Below are positions 5,674 to 14,556 of a stretch of DNA of 19,969 nucleotides, piece by piece. The translations under genes were made by a program, and so were the position numbers. The DNA is taken from contig CAZZAE010000015.1 of NCBI GenBank assembly GCA_964652125.1, positions 1 to 19,969 of the forward strand, read 5' to 3'. Within the stretch, counting starts at the first letter, position 1. Each line of letters begins with the position of its first letter. Under the pieces are notes generated by a model. That model did no database searches, was not told the DNA's origin, and worked only from the letters and a program-made list of their open reading frames with translations. Origin of the DNA: CAZFNQ01 sp964652125 (GTDB lineage: Bacteria; Patescibacteriota; Saccharimonadia; Saccharimonadales; JANWIN01).

Positions 5674-6927
5674 ATGCTAGATATTCGGTTCATCCGTGAC
5701 AATGCCCAACTGGTAGCAGAAAAATCCCAGCAAAAAGGTTATCAAATTGATATAAACCATCTACTAGATCTTGATACAAAGCGCCGATCATCTATCCAAA
5801 AAACAGATGAGATTCGAGCTCTACTTAATAAAGCAGCCGACGGGTTTAAAAACCAAACTCCAACTGAAGATCAGCGGAACCAGCTTAAAGTAATTAAACA
5901 AAATTTAGTTGCATTGGAAACAGAGCAAACTCAAATTGAATCTGAATATCAAACTATAATTAAAGGCATTCCTAATATTTTCCCTGACGATACTCCTATT
6001 GGCGATGAATCTGCTAACCGAGAAGAAAAGAAGTGGGGTAGTACTGAAATAAATGACTTTGAAACTAAAGATCATTTAACTTGGAGCCAGACTCGCGGTT
6101 TGTTGGACTTTGAACGCGGAGCTAAAGTCGCTGGCAACAAATTCTATTTTCAGATGGGAGCATTAGTTGAACTTGAGCAAGCCGTTTTTCAACTTGGTCT
6201 ACAGACCGCGCTTAAACATGGCTTTACGCTTATGAGTGTGCCTCACATTGTAAATACTAAAACTATTGAAGGTACAGGATTTTTAGCTAAAGGTGAAGAA
6301 GAACAAATCTACAGTTTAAAAGATGAGGATTTACACCTTATCGCTACAGCAGAAATCCCTATTACTGGTTTTCACACAGATGAAATACTAGACATTAATA
6401 ACGCCCCTAAATTATATGCCGGGCTAAGTCCAGCATATCGTCGAGAGGCTGGAGCTTACGGTAAGCACAGCAAAGGCTTATACCGTGTTCATCAATTTAA
6501 CAAACTCGAATTATACGTTTTTTGCTTACCGCAGGATAGTGAGAAATGGCACCAAAAATTGATAAATATAGAGGAAGATCTCTGTCAACAACTTGGTATT
6601 CCATATAGACTAGTTCGAATCGCATCGGGTGATTTGGGCGCTCCGGCGTATAAAAAATATGACATCGAATACTATAGTCCAGTTGATAAAACATATCGTG
6701 AGTTAATGAGTTGTTCAAATGTGACGGATTATCAAGCAAGGCGTTTAAATATACGCTATCGTGATGCTAATGGTAAAATAGACTTTGTTCATACGCTTAA
6801 TGGTACTGCCGCAGCATACAGTCGTCTCTGCATTGCACTTATAGAGAACCATCAGCAAGCTGATGGCAAGGTCGCAGTTCCAGATGCTCTCAAATCATAT
6901 ATGAGTGGAAAAGACTTCTTAGAATAA
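5674..6927 (+). CDS. serS: Seryl-tRNA synthetase
   Basis: A 417-residue class II SerRS of normal length, which charges tRNA-Ser (and tRNA-Sec where present). It starts with the usual MLDIRFIRDNAQLVAEKSQQKG; residues about 25-105 form the long tRNA-binding coiled-coil arm, ending at GIPNIFPDDTPIG. The catalytic domain follows, with TAEIPITGFH, motif 2 (SPAYRREAGAYGKHSKGLYR, about 251-270), the HQFNKLELYVF serine-binding region, ELMSCSNVTDYQARR, and motif 3 as TLNGTAAAYSRLCIALIENHQ. The start is fixed by family homology and by the TATAAT 6 nt upstream. hpf follows 19 nt later with its own Shine-Dalgarno, so the two are likely co-transcribed. Confidence 0.98.
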   Translation: MLDIRFIRDNAQLVAEKSQQKGYQIDINHLLDLDTKRRSSIQKTDEIRALLNKAADGFKNQTPTEDQRNQLKVIKQNLVALETEQTQIESEYQTIIKGIPNIFPDDTPIGDESANREEKKWGSTEINDFETKDHLTWSQTRGLLDFERGAKVAGNKFYFQMGALVELEQAVFQLGLQTALKHGFTLMSVPHIVNTKTIEGTGFLAKGEEEQIYSLKDEDLHLIATAEIPITGFHTDEILDINNAPKLYAGLSPAYRREAGAYGKHSKGLYRVHQFNKLELYVFCLPQDSEKWHQKLINIEEDLCQQLGIPYRLVRIASGDLGAPAYKKYDIEYYSPVDKTYRELMSCSNVTDYQARRLNIRYRDANGKIDFVHTLNGTAAAYSRLCIALIENHQQADGKVAVPDALKSYMSGKDFLE

Positions 6928-6946
6928 TAATTGTTAAGGAAAAAAT

Positions 6947-7312
6947 ATGATTCAAAAATTAGAAATTAGCGGTGTGCATGCCAATGTGGATGAAGATTTA
7001 CGCAAATATGTGGTGAAAAAAATAGGCAAACTCGACCAGTATATGAATCGCCATGTGCGAGTATCAGCGCATGCCGAGGTTAAACTTAAAGAGACTAAAA
7101 TCAAAGAACGCAAACAAGCAACTTGCGAAGTTATCTTATATTTACCTCAAGCAACTCTAACTACCCAGGAAACGACTGTGAATATGTACGCCGCTGTAGA
7201 CATAGTTGAGCAAAAGTTAAAGAACCAACTCAGAAAATATAAAGAAACACACGCAAAATCTCGTATTCACCGCAGAGTACTAGACCGAGTTTTACGCCAT
7301 AGAAATGCATAA
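6947..7312 (+). CDS. hpf: Ribosome hibernation promoting factor, short form (HPF/RaiA, S30AE)
   Basis: A 121-residue S30AE-family protein. It begins MIQKLEISGVHANVDEDLRKYV and has the beta-alpha-beta pattern of HPF/RaiA, with KIGKLDQYM, the basic central strand region (KLKETKIKERKQATCEV), and VNMYAAVDIVEQKLKNQLRKYKETH, which matches the family's D-x-Y-x-AID-x-x-x-x-x-L-x-x-QL-x-K-x-K. The protein binds the 30S decoding centre in stationary phase. It is the short form and lacks the C-terminal dimerisation domain of long HPF, so 100S dimers would not be made in the long-HPF way. The C terminus is strongly basic (HRRVLDRVLRHRN). TAAGGA at 6935-6940 is a good Shine-Dalgarno, 6 nt from the ATG. 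It is probably in an operon with serS. Confidence 0.93.
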   Translation: MIQKLEISGVHANVDEDLRKYVVKKIGKLDQYMNRHVRVSAHAEVKLKETKIKERKQATCEVILYLPQATLTTQETTVNMYAAVDIVEQKLKNQLRKYKETHAKSRIHRRVLDRVLRHRNA

Positions 7313-7360
7313 ACCTTTTAGTTTGCAATAATTATTTCAATCTGGTTTACTTAAAATCTT

Positions 7361-7960
7361 ATGAAACGGGGTTATGAATATTTAGCTTCACCAGAAAAGC
7401 GAAGAATGGATCGTCAAATACTTAGACTTACTGCACCAGTAGTTAAAGCAACAGAGTTGGCAGTACGAAGTTATATGGGTTATGATCCGGTCGAACGCGT
7501 AAGCGTAATTTTTGACCAATTAAGAATTGGTCAAGCTGCGATGCCATTTGTAATTCATAAATTTTATACATGTGATCCTGAAACGGATAAACCATTCTCA
7601 CCCTTAGCCCAAAAAATGCGTAAATTAGGATTGGACGAAATGGCACAAGCCCAAAATATTAGAGAAGGAAATATGAGTTTCATTGGTTGGCGACCTCTGG
7701 TGTCCAAAGAGTATGAAGAATTTAGGGAAGCCTTGTCACCAAGACTAAGAGTCAGACATGACCTAGTGGTTACACATTCGCTCCCCGGAGAGGTAAGTTC
7801 TTACGGAATTTATTCTCACGTTAAGGGGGAGACGGAGCCAAATGGACCCGAAATGCGCGCAGAGATGAACATCAAAGATGCTATGGATGCTTCTCCGCTT
7901 AACGACTTAAGATTGGCGCAAGATTTAATAGGTAAAGCTCTATCCCGGCGTATGCAGTAG
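7361..7960 (+). CDS. Divergent bacterial sugar-transferase (PF02397-like) protein without a clear membrane helix
   Basis: A 199-residue protein resembling the catalytic region of polyprenyl-phosphate sugar-1-phosphate transferases (PglC/WbaP type). The landmarks are in family order: FDQLRIGQAAMPFVIHKF (51-68, like F-x-Q-x-R-x-G-x-x-x-x-PF-x-x-x-KF), RKLGLDEMAQAQNI (87-100, like LR-x-x-S-LDE-L-PQ-L-x-N), GNMSFIGWRPL (103-113, like GDMSLVGPRP) and an SLPGEVS turn. The catalytic Asp-Glu pair is present as D92/E93. The usual N-terminal re-entrant hydrophobic helix is replaced by a mostly amphipathic segment (18-40) with only a proline at the expected break. It may therefore be a peripheral enzyme or have a new role. 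A weak extended -10 (TGGTTTACT, 7343-7351) lies 9 nt upstream; there is no Shine-Dalgarno. Confidence 0.75.
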   Translation: MKRGYEYLASPEKRRMDRQILRLTAPVVKATELAVRSYMGYDPVERVSVIFDQLRIGQAAMPFVIHKFYTCDPETDKPFSPLAQKMRKLGLDEMAQAQNIREGNMSFIGWRPLVSKEYEEFREALSPRLRVRHDLVVTHSLPGEVSSYGIYSHVKGETEPNGPEMRAEMNIKDAMDASPLNDLRLAQDLIGKALSRRMQ

Positions 7961-8029
7961 AATAATCGATTCACATTATTTTACTTATGCTTGCCAGTTT
8001 GATGAAGTTATTGCTACTCTTTTAGCAAT

Positions 8030-9421
8030 ATGGAAGTCACTGAGGCACAATTACTTGCAGTGGGATCGCTGGATGGGCGATATGCTAGTAGAGTTGCCGA
8101 GTTGTCACCTCTAGTTTCTGAGTATGGACTAATTAAAGGTAGGGTTGCAGTAGAGATAGGTTGGCTAACCACTTTGTATTCTGGAATTTTGCCTGAAATT
8201 GAACCTTTACCTGACAGGACGGTTCGTGCCCTTGAAAGAATACCTGAAAAATTCACAGTACAAGATGCATTAAGAGTTAAAGCTATTGAGAGAACTACTA
8301 ATCATGATGTCAAAGCTGTGGAATATTGGGTGAAAGAAAAAATCGCTGATATACCAAGGGTGCGTCAAAATCCTGAACTTGTACATATTGCTCTAACATC
8401 AGAAGATCCAACTAATTTGGCTTACTCAATAATGTTTCGTGATGTGCGAGACAAAATTCTTGTACCTGGAGCAATTACTATAACCGAAGATTTGGACTCA
8501 AAGGCTTTTGAATTTGCGGATATACCAATGAAGTCATTAACACACGGACAGCCAGCCACTCCGACTACACTTGGAAAAGAAATGAGAGTTTTTGCGGACA
8601 GACTTGAACGGCATGTAGTTAGGCTAGGTGATGTGGCTATACTTGGAAAATTAAATAGTGCTAGTGGTAATTACAATGCACAGCATTTTGCATACCCTAG
8701 AGTAGATTGGCAAGCAGTTTCAAAGCATTTTATTGAAGATAAACTAGGTTTTGATTTCAATGGTTTTACTACCCAAATTGAACCACATGATTGGATAGTT
8801 AGTTTTGTGAATGAAGTCGCACATGCTAATAGCATAATGCTTGATCTAGTCACGGATATGTGGGAATACATAAAAGATAAAACATTTATATTAAAACTGT
8901 TGGAAGGTGAGACGGGCTCTTCGATTATGCCGCATAAAGTTAACCCAATAGACTTTGAGAACGCCGAAGGGAAATTTGGTAATGCCAACTCTGAACTCAG
9001 ATGGCTAGCAGACAAACTGCCAGTTTCAAGATTGCAACGTGACTTAAGCGATTCTACAGCCTTACGCGCGGTAGGCAACGCAATGGGCAACACTTTAGTT
9101 GCCCGTAAATCTCTAAATCGTGGCATGAGTAAAGTCAGCCCAAACACTCAATTTATTATTGACTCTCTTAAAAACGAATGGGCATTACTGATGGAACCAC
9201 TTCAAACAGTCATGCGCAAGCACGGTATAACTGGTGCTTATGAAGAAATAAAAGCAGTTTCAAGAGGACAAGATATATCTGAAGCTGACTATGTCAGACT
9301 AGTTGCAACGATCGACGGTTTACCGGCATATGATAGAAAAAGATTACTTGAGTTAAGGCCAGAAACATATATAGGCATAGCATCTAAAATTGCACGAGGT
9401 GAAATTTCATCGGTTGCATAG
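8030..9421 (+). CDS. purB: Adenylosuccinate lyase
   Basis: A 463-residue fumarase/aspartase-superfamily enzyme of the longer E. coli PurB type (SLDGRYASRVAELSPLVSEY near 13-32). It releases fumarate from adenylosuccinate (giving AMP) and from SAICAR. Visible active-site parts are TSEDPTNLAY (123-132), SLTHGQPATPTTLGKEM with H172, and the signature loop GSSIMPHKVNPIDFEN (296-311) with the catalytic serine. No other purine gene is in this window; in a reduced genome it may serve AMP formation by salvage rather than de novo synthesis. There is no Shine-Dalgarno; a weak extended -10 (TGCTACTCT, 8012-8020) ends 9 nt before the ATG. The minus-strand frames across this gene are shadows. Confidence 0.97.
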   Translation: MEVTEAQLLAVGSLDGRYASRVAELSPLVSEYGLIKGRVAVEIGWLTTLYSGILPEIEPLPDRTVRALERIPEKFTVQDALRVKAIERTTNHDVKAVEYWVKEKIADIPRVRQNPELVHIALTSEDPTNLAYSIMFRDVRDKILVPGAITITEDLDSKAFEFADIPMKSLTHGQPATPTTLGKEMRVFADRLERHVVRLGDVAILGKLNSASGNYNAQHFAYPRVDWQAVSKHFIEDKLGFDFNGFTTQIEPHDWIVSFVNEVAHANSIMLDLVTDMWEYIKDKTFILKLLEGETGSSIMPHKVNPIDFENAEGKFGNANSELRWLADKLPVSRLQRDLSDSTALRAVGNAMGNTLVARKSLNRGMSKVSPNTQFIIDSLKNEWALLMEPLQTVMRKHGITGAYEEIKAVSRGQDISEADYVRLVATIDGLPAYDRKRLLELRPETYIGIASKIARGEISSVA

Positions 9422-9454
9422 CCAATAATTGCAGACGCGAGGGGCAAAATAGGC

Positions 9455-9460
9455 TACAAT
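9455..9460 (+). promoter_or_regulatory. Putative -10 of secA with a normal leader
   Basis: TACAAT lies about 45 nt before the secA ATG, giving a leader of roughly 38 nt that carries GGGAG (9488-9492) as Shine-Dalgarno. This contrasts with the leaderless-type starts nearby. The assignment is tentative, since no -35 is clear. Confidence 0.35.
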
Positions 9461-9504
9461 ATAACCTGATATTCTGATAGACAAACTGGGAGAAAAAAGT
9501 TCTT

Positions 9505-12117
9505 ATGGCGATGAAGAAGATATTAAAGCGTGTATTGGGTGATCCTCAGCATAAAACTATAAAACGGCTTAAAAAGCGCGTAAACGAAATCAATGCCTTA
9601 GAGTCTAAGTATAAAAAATTGACCGATGCTAAATTACGCGAACAAACTAAAGTATTAAAGGAACGGCTCAAAAAAGAAAGTCTAGATAAAATTTTACCCG
9701 ATGCTTTTGCTGTTGTTCGTGAAGCTGCCAAACGGTCGCTTGGCCAGAGACACTTTGACGTGCAGCTAATTGGTGGCATGGTTTTACATGAAGGTAATGT
9801 CGGTGAAATGAAAACTGGAGAAGGTAAAACTTTGGTAGCCACCCTCGCAGTGTACTTAAATGCTTTAACTGAAAAAGGTGTACACGTAGTAACAGTTAAC
9901 GATTATTTAGCTCAACGAGATGCTGGTTGGATGGGCCAGGTTTACAATTTTATGGGTCTATCTACCGGAGTTATCATTGCTGACGAGTCATATCTATATG
10001 ACCCAAACTACACCAATACAGATCATGAAGACGAACGTTTTAAACATTTGAGAGCTAGTACCCGGCAAGAAGCTTATGCGGCTGATGTTACATATGGAAC
10101 TAACAACGAGTTTGGCTTTGATTATTTGCGCGACAATATGGTGCGTGAACTCGATCAACTTCGTCAACGTGAACTACATTTCGCTATAGTTGATGAAGTA
10201 GACTCAATTTTAATTGATGAAGCTCGTACCCCTTTAATTATTAGTGCTCCCGCTGTAACAAGCGGTAGCGCTTATGCCCAATTTACCAAAGTAGCCAGGC
10301 AGCTAAAAATTGATACAGATTATGAAGTAGATGAAAAGCGCAAATCAGTAATTTTAACAGACGATGGCGTTGAGCATGTTGAAAAGATCTTAGGTATAAA
10401 AGGCTTATATGGAACGGATAACATACGTACCATTTATCACTTGGAGCAGGCCCTGCGTGCTCAAGCTCTGTTTAAGCGAGATAAAGATTATGTAGTTACG
10501 GGTGAGGGTGAAATTGTAATTGTTGATGAGTTTACTGGACGATTACTCAAAGGTCGGCGCTATAACGAAGGTCTACACCAGGCAATCGAAGCCAAAGAAG
10601 GCGTAGAGGTCCAAGAAGAGTCTATGACCTTAGCTACCATTAGTTTCCAGAATTATTTCCGTCTGTATGAAAAATTATCTGGCATGACCGGTACGGCCAT
10701 GACCGAAAGCGAAGAATTTCACGAGATATATAAGCTCGATACTGTCGAGATACCGGCTAATCGAAAGCTTGTTCGTAACGATAGACCTGATAGGATTTAT
10801 AAGACTGAGGATGCCAAGTTTGGTGCTATTGTAAGCGAAATTAAAACCTTGCACCAACGGGGGCAGCCAGTACTTATCGGAACAGTTTCAATTGAGAAAA
10901 ACGAAGTTCTAGCTAGTCTACTCAAGAAATCTAAAGTTCCATATAAGGTGCTAAACGCTAAAAATAACGAACGCGAAGCATCTATTATTGCTGGTGCAGG
11001 ACAGAAAGGTTCTGTAACTCTAGCCACCAACATTGCTGGTCGTGGTACTGACATTATATTGGGTGAAGGTGTCAAGGATCTGGGTGGGTTATTTGTTCTT
11101 GGTAGTGAACGGCATGAATCACGAAGAATTGATAATCAGTTACGTGGTCGAAGTGGTCGACAGGGCGACCCCGGTGTCACCCAATTTTTTGTTAGTACTG
11201 AAGATGATTTAATGCGGATTTTTGGTGGTGAACGAATTGCCGCCATAATGGACCGATTAAAAGTGGATGCTGATACACCAATTGAAAACCGAATTATTTC
11301 AAAAAGCCTAGAAGCAGCTCAAAAGAAGGTGGAGGGTCATAATTTTGACCAGCGAAAAAACGTTGTCCAATACGATGATGTTATGAATCGGCATCGCCGC
11401 GCCATTTATGCTATGAGGCGAGAAATTTTGAACCAGTCTGACATTAGCAAGCGAGTCAAGCTAATGATTAGTGAAGAAGCTAGGGAATTGTCGACATCGC
11501 CGATGATAACTGGTGATGACTTTGAAGACGTAGTTAAAGAAGTTTTCCCATTCGATGAACCAACTCTCGACAGGTTGTTTGATGTGGAAACTGACAAATT
11601 TGGCAAAACTCTGGAAAGTGAAGCTCTGGAATTTTATGATGCAAGAAACACCGAATATGATTCGGAAATTATGCATAAAATTGAACGCGACATTTACCTT
11701 CAGGTACTTGATAATTTGTGGATGCAGCATCTCGAAAATATGGATCACTTGCGCGAAGGTATTCACTGGATTAGTGTTGGTCAACGCGACCCGCTGGTGG
11801 AATATCGTCGTCAAGGTCAAATTATTTTTGACTCAATGCAAGCCACTCTCCGTCATGATGTAGTAAGGGCGTTATATCACGCAGAGCCCATGGAAGAAGA
11901 TGTCCTGCAGCGCCCAGCTGAAACAGAACTTACCCTAGCTGCTCGCCAGTCTGTCGACAATGCCGATAGAATAATTGATGCGGATGAATTTACGGAAAGT
12001 GATTTTAATGCTGGTGCAGAGGTAGTAGCAACGAAAAAGCACCAAACAACTAAAAACCGTAAAAAAGCTCGCAAAGCCGAACGTCAGCGCCGCCACAAAG
12101 GGAAAAAGCGTAAGTGA
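9505..12117 (+). CDS. secA: Preprotein translocase ATPase SecA
   Basis: An 870-residue SecA, the motor that drives unfolded preproteins through SecYEG. Walker A is MKTGEGKTL (102-110), the DEAD-box-like Walker B is DEVDSILIDEART (230-242), and GTNNEFGFDYLRDNM, LSGMTGTAMTESEEF, TNIAGRGTDI and QLRGRSGRQGDPG follow as in all SecAs; the helical scaffold and wing domains come next (DNLWMQHLENMDHLREGI). NBD1 carries an insertion around 160-190 (YDPNYTNTDHEDERFKHLRA) before the conserved AYAADVTYG. The C terminus ends in a Lys/Arg-rich tail and lacks the Cys-x-Cys zinc-binding SecB/ribosome module. A Shine-Dalgarno GGGAG lies 12 nt before the chosen ATG; the ATG at 9511 is an alternative. The stop overlaps the next gene's GTG start. 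Confidence 0.98.
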   Translation: MAMKKILKRVLGDPQHKTIKRLKKRVNEINALESKYKKLTDAKLREQTKVLKERLKKESLDKILPDAFAVVREAAKRSLGQRHFDVQLIGGMVLHEGNVGEMKTGEGKTLVATLAVYLNALTEKGVHVVTVNDYLAQRDAGWMGQVYNFMGLSTGVIIADESYLYDPNYTNTDHEDERFKHLRASTRQEAYAADVTYGTNNEFGFDYLRDNMVRELDQLRQRELHFAIVDEVDSILIDEARTPLIISAPAVTSGSAYAQFTKVARQLKIDTDYEVDEKRKSVILTDDGVEHVEKILGIKGLYGTDNIRTIYHLEQALRAQALFKRDKDYVVTGEGEIVIVDEFTGRLLKGRRYNEGLHQAIEAKEGVEVQEESMTLATISFQNYFRLYEKLSGMTGTAMTESEEFHEIYKLDTVEIPANRKLVRNDRPDRIYKTEDAKFGAIVSEIKTLHQRGQPVLIGTVSIEKNEVLASLLKKSKVPYKVLNAKNNEREASIIAGAGQKGSVTLATNIAGRGTDIILGEGVKDLGGLFVLGSERHESRRIDNQLRGRSGRQGDPGVTQFFVSTEDDLMRIFGGERIAAIMDRLKVDADTPIENRIISKSLEAAQKKVEGHNFDQRKNVVQYDDVMNRHRRAIYAMRREILNQSDISKRVKLMISEEARELSTSPMITGDDFEDVVKEVFPFDEPTLDRLFDVETDKFGKTLESEALEFYDARNTEYDSEIMHKIERDIYLQVLDNLWMQHLENMDHLREGIHWISVGQRDPLVEYRRQGQIIFDSMQATLRHDVVRALYHAEPMEEDVLQRPAETELTLAARQSVDNADRIIDADEFTESDFNAGAEVVATKKHQTTKNRKKARKAERQRRHKGKKRK

Positions 12118-13397
12118 AACATAGTGTCAGCCAGCTAGTTTTACCCAATGGTGCTCATGGGTTACTGGTGCATGTGCCAGATGCTACAGTTATGACTTTT
12201 GACATTAATTTCAGGGCTGGTGATTGTTATGCCCCTCCCAACAAGTGGGAAACAGCACATTTAATGGAACATGTCTTACTGGGGGCGAATAAGCTAATTC
12301 CTAAAGCCCGTACATTTCAGGCTGAGTTTGAAAAAAACGGCGCCTATTCTAATGCAAGTACAAGTAGTTATGAAATTACATATGAATCGGAATGTGCAGA
12401 ATTAGAATGGGACAGAATTCTGGATTTATTATTAGTAGCCGTTACAAAACCATTATTCTTAAAAGAAGAGTTTGAAGCCGAATTTGGAAATGTGCGTGAA
12501 GAACTTACAGGCCGGTCTAATAATCACTTTCGGCATTTAAGCTTGGCTCTTAGGCATCAATATGGCTTTAAAATGCTTACTGATCAAGCACGGCTGAAAC
12601 AAATGGACAATGTAAAATTAAATGATATCCGCACACACTATAAAAAAACACATACTACATCAAATATGCGGTTCGTAATTGCGGGCAAACTTCTACCTGA
12701 TCGCCGTAAACAAATCAAAAGTATATTGAGCTCCGTTGAACTTCCAAAGGGAAACGGCAGGTTAGAGCTTCCAGATGAAATACCACACGGTTTGACTAAG
12801 CCACTTTATATCCATAACAGTACCGTTGATAACTTATATTTTTATCTAGATACTTTCATGGGACGGCGCCTACGCGATCCAGAGGTAGATGCTCTAAGCC
12901 TAGTTAATACAATGCTGACAGAAACTCTCTATTCATTAATTTTGGGAACTGCACGAGAACGAGGACTGGTGTATGGCATGAGTTCGGGTTTCGGTCAGAC
13001 CAAAGACAGTAGTGGCTGGTGGATTGGTGCTCAAGTATTACCTAAAAACGCCCAACCACTACTAGATATAGTCATTAAAGAGCTTAAGAGCGTCTTTAAG
13101 AGTAAGCTTAAAGAAGAAGATTTAGCTGCAGCTAAACAATACTCTCTTGGGCGATACCAACGAAGTGGCCAAACAGTTGGAGGTACGGCCGCTGGTTATA
13201 GTTACCGCTACTTTTTTGACGATGAAATTGACGATTATTATAAAGTTCCTGAACGCATTAAGGCTGTATCACGTAATAGGATTGTTAGTGTTATGGAAGA
13301 ATTGTTTTCTGAGAAAACTTGGGGACTGGGAGTACTTGGGAATATTGGTGAAGAATTTGCCAATAAACTCGGAGATCAATTAAAGGTACTTTGGTAG
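12114..13397 (+). CDS. M16-family zinc peptidase (pitrilysin / processing-peptidase-like)
   Basis: A 427-residue single-chain M16 protein with two homologous halves. The inverted zinc motif HLMEH (H49, E52, H53) is intact, and the third zinc ligand is likely E130 in FGNVREEL, 77 residues later as in the family. The second half carries the substrate-binding R/Y pair in ARERGLVYGMSSG. The enzyme is expected to be active and to degrade or trim peptides; there is no signal peptide. It starts with GTG overlapping the secA stop (GTGA, 12114-12117), which implies translational coupling; AAAGGGA upstream inside secA is a weak Shine-Dalgarno. Coupling to secA suggests a job linked to export, such as leader-peptide turnover, but this is inference. 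Confidence 0.9.
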   Translation: MKHSVSQLVLPNGAHGLLVHVPDATVMTFDINFRAGDCYAPPNKWETAHLMEHVLLGANKLIPKARTFQAEFEKNGAYSNASTSSYEITYESECAELEWDRILDLLLVAVTKPLFLKEEFEAEFGNVREELTGRSNNHFRHLSLALRHQYGFKMLTDQARLKQMDNVKLNDIRTHYKKTHTTSNMRFVIAGKLLPDRRKQIKSILSSVELPKGNGRLELPDEIPHGLTKPLYIHNSTVDNLYFYLDTFMGRRLRDPEVDALSLVNTMLTETLYSLILGTARERGLVYGMSSGFGQTKDSSGWWIGAQVLPKNAQPLLDIVIKELKSVFKSKLKEEDLAAAKQYSLGRYQRSGQTVGGTAAGYSYRYFFDDEIDDYYKVPERIKAVSRNRIVSVMEELFSEKTWGLGVLGNIGEEFANKLGDQLKVLW

Positions 13398-13428
13398 TTA
13401 TTGATAGCGATCTACCTCAAACAAACAC

Positions 13429-13437
13429 TGTTATAAT
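13429..13437 (+). promoter_or_regulatory. Extended consensus -10 of prfB (leaderless start)
   Basis: TGTTATAAT (TG-n-TATAAT) ends 6 nt before the ATG at 13444. It is an ideal extended -10 with no Shine-Dalgarno after it, predicting a leaderless mRNA. Confidence 0.62.
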
Positions 13438-13443
13438 CAGGAT

Positions 13444-14529
13444 ATGCAAGAGATAAATAAACAGGCTGAGACTTTGAAAAAAGAAGTTGACGCAGCTGTA
13501 ATTCAATTGGATTTAAATAATGACCGAAATATATTGGGAGAGTTAAAAACCCAAGCTCAGGCTCCGAATTTTTGGTCAGATAATGCAGCCGCTCAAGCCA
13601 ACTTAAAAAAACAAGCTAAATTGCTCGCCCATATTGCTCCATGGCAAACTCTAACCAGTGAAATTGCTGACATTATTGAACTCGCAAAAACCGGGGACAA
13701 CAGTTTATTGGAAGATTTAACTAAACAATTATCTGATGCTAGCCGACACTTTAATGAACTCAGGGAACAGCTCAAATTTAACGGACTTTATGACGACCAC
13801 GAAGCGATTGTTAGTATCCATGCTGGAGCTGGTGGTACAGATGCTCAAGATTGGGCTCAAATGTTGATGCGAATGTATCTACGATGGGCAGAAGATCGAG
13901 GATATAAGGCAGCAGTTTTAAATGAATCATCTGGAGAAGAAGCCGGTCTAAAAAGTGCAACTTTTGAAATAGATGGCAGTTTTGTTTATGGACAATTAAA
14001 GGGTGAACATGGTGTTCACCGACTTGTGAGGTTGAGTCCTTTTAATGCTGATCATTTACGCCAAACTAGCTTCGCTAAAGTAGAGGTTATGCCCAAGATA
14101 GATCGCCCCGAAGAAGTGTTATTAGACGATAAAGATTTAAAGGTTGATGTTTATCGTAGTGGTGGCCATGGTGGTCAAAGTGTAAATACAACGGATTCCG
14201 CAGTTCGTGTCACTCATTTACCTACGGGAATTAATGTTGCCATTCAAAACGAGCGTTCTCAACTTCAAAACAGAGAAACAGCACTTACCGTCTTGCGTTC
14301 TCGACTGGCTCAACTCCAATTAGAGCAACATAAGGATCATTTGACGGAGCTCAAAGGTCCAAATCAATCAGCGGAATGGGGAAATCAAATTCGAAGCTAT
14401 GTGCTACATCCATATAAGCAAGTAAAAGACCTCAGAACTGGCTATGAAACTAGTGATCCAGACAAAGTTCTAAACGGTCAACTTGAGCCAATTATCAATG
14501 CATATTTAGAACAAAGTCTTAGTACATAA
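13444..14529 (+). CDS. prfB: Peptide chain release factor 2
   Basis: A 361-residue class I release factor. The SPF tripeptide (198-200, in RLVRLSPFNAD) marks RF2, which reads UAA and UGA; the GGQ loop (243-245, in SGGHGGQSVNTTDSA) triggers hydrolysis of peptidyl-tRNA. The N-terminal helical domain (1-115) and the NERSQLQNRETAL and GNQIRSYVLHPY segments are all normal. The gene is in one continuous frame, so the programmed +1 frameshift that autoregulates prfB in many bacteria is absent. Presence of RF2 together with TGA stops in neighbouring genes shows the standard bacterial code. It is followed after 27 bp by ftsE, an arrangement common in Gram-positive genomes. Confidence 0.98.
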   Translation: MQEINKQAETLKKEVDAAVIQLDLNNDRNILGELKTQAQAPNFWSDNAAAQANLKKQAKLLAHIAPWQTLTSEIADIIELAKTGDNSLLEDLTKQLSDASRHFNELREQLKFNGLYDDHEAIVSIHAGAGGTDAQDWAQMLMRMYLRWAEDRGYKAAVLNESSGEEAGLKSATFEIDGSFVYGQLKGEHGVHRLVRLSPFNADHLRQTSFAKVEVMPKIDRPEEVLLDDKDLKVDVYRSGGHGGQSVNTTDSAVRVTHLPTGINVAIQNERSQLQNRETALTVLRSRLAQLQLEQHKDHLTELKGPNQSAEWGNQIRSYVLHPYKQVKDLRTGYETSDPDKVLNGQLEPIINAYLEQSLST

Positions 14530-14535
14530 GCGATT

Positions 14536-14544
14536 TGCTATAAT
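14536..14544 (+). promoter_or_regulatory. Extended consensus -10 upstream of ftsE
   Basis: TGCTATAAT (TG-n-TATAAT) lies 12 nt before the ftsE ATG (14557), predicting a leader of about 5 nt without a Shine-Dalgarno. Confidence 0.58.
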
Positions 14545-14556
14545 AGGCAGTACTAT

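Noticed and set aside
8671..9147. 158-codon minus-strand frame across purB
   Set aside because: Complement shadow of a conserved enzyme; no family signature, start signal or independent codon bias.
11461..11863. Overlapping frames on both strands within secA
   Set aside because: They overlie the conserved SecA wing/scaffold coding sequence and read as non-protein-like shadows.
13444..13560. Programmed +1 frameshift in prfB
   Set aside because: The reading frame is continuous from the ATG and contains no internal TGA at the usual position.
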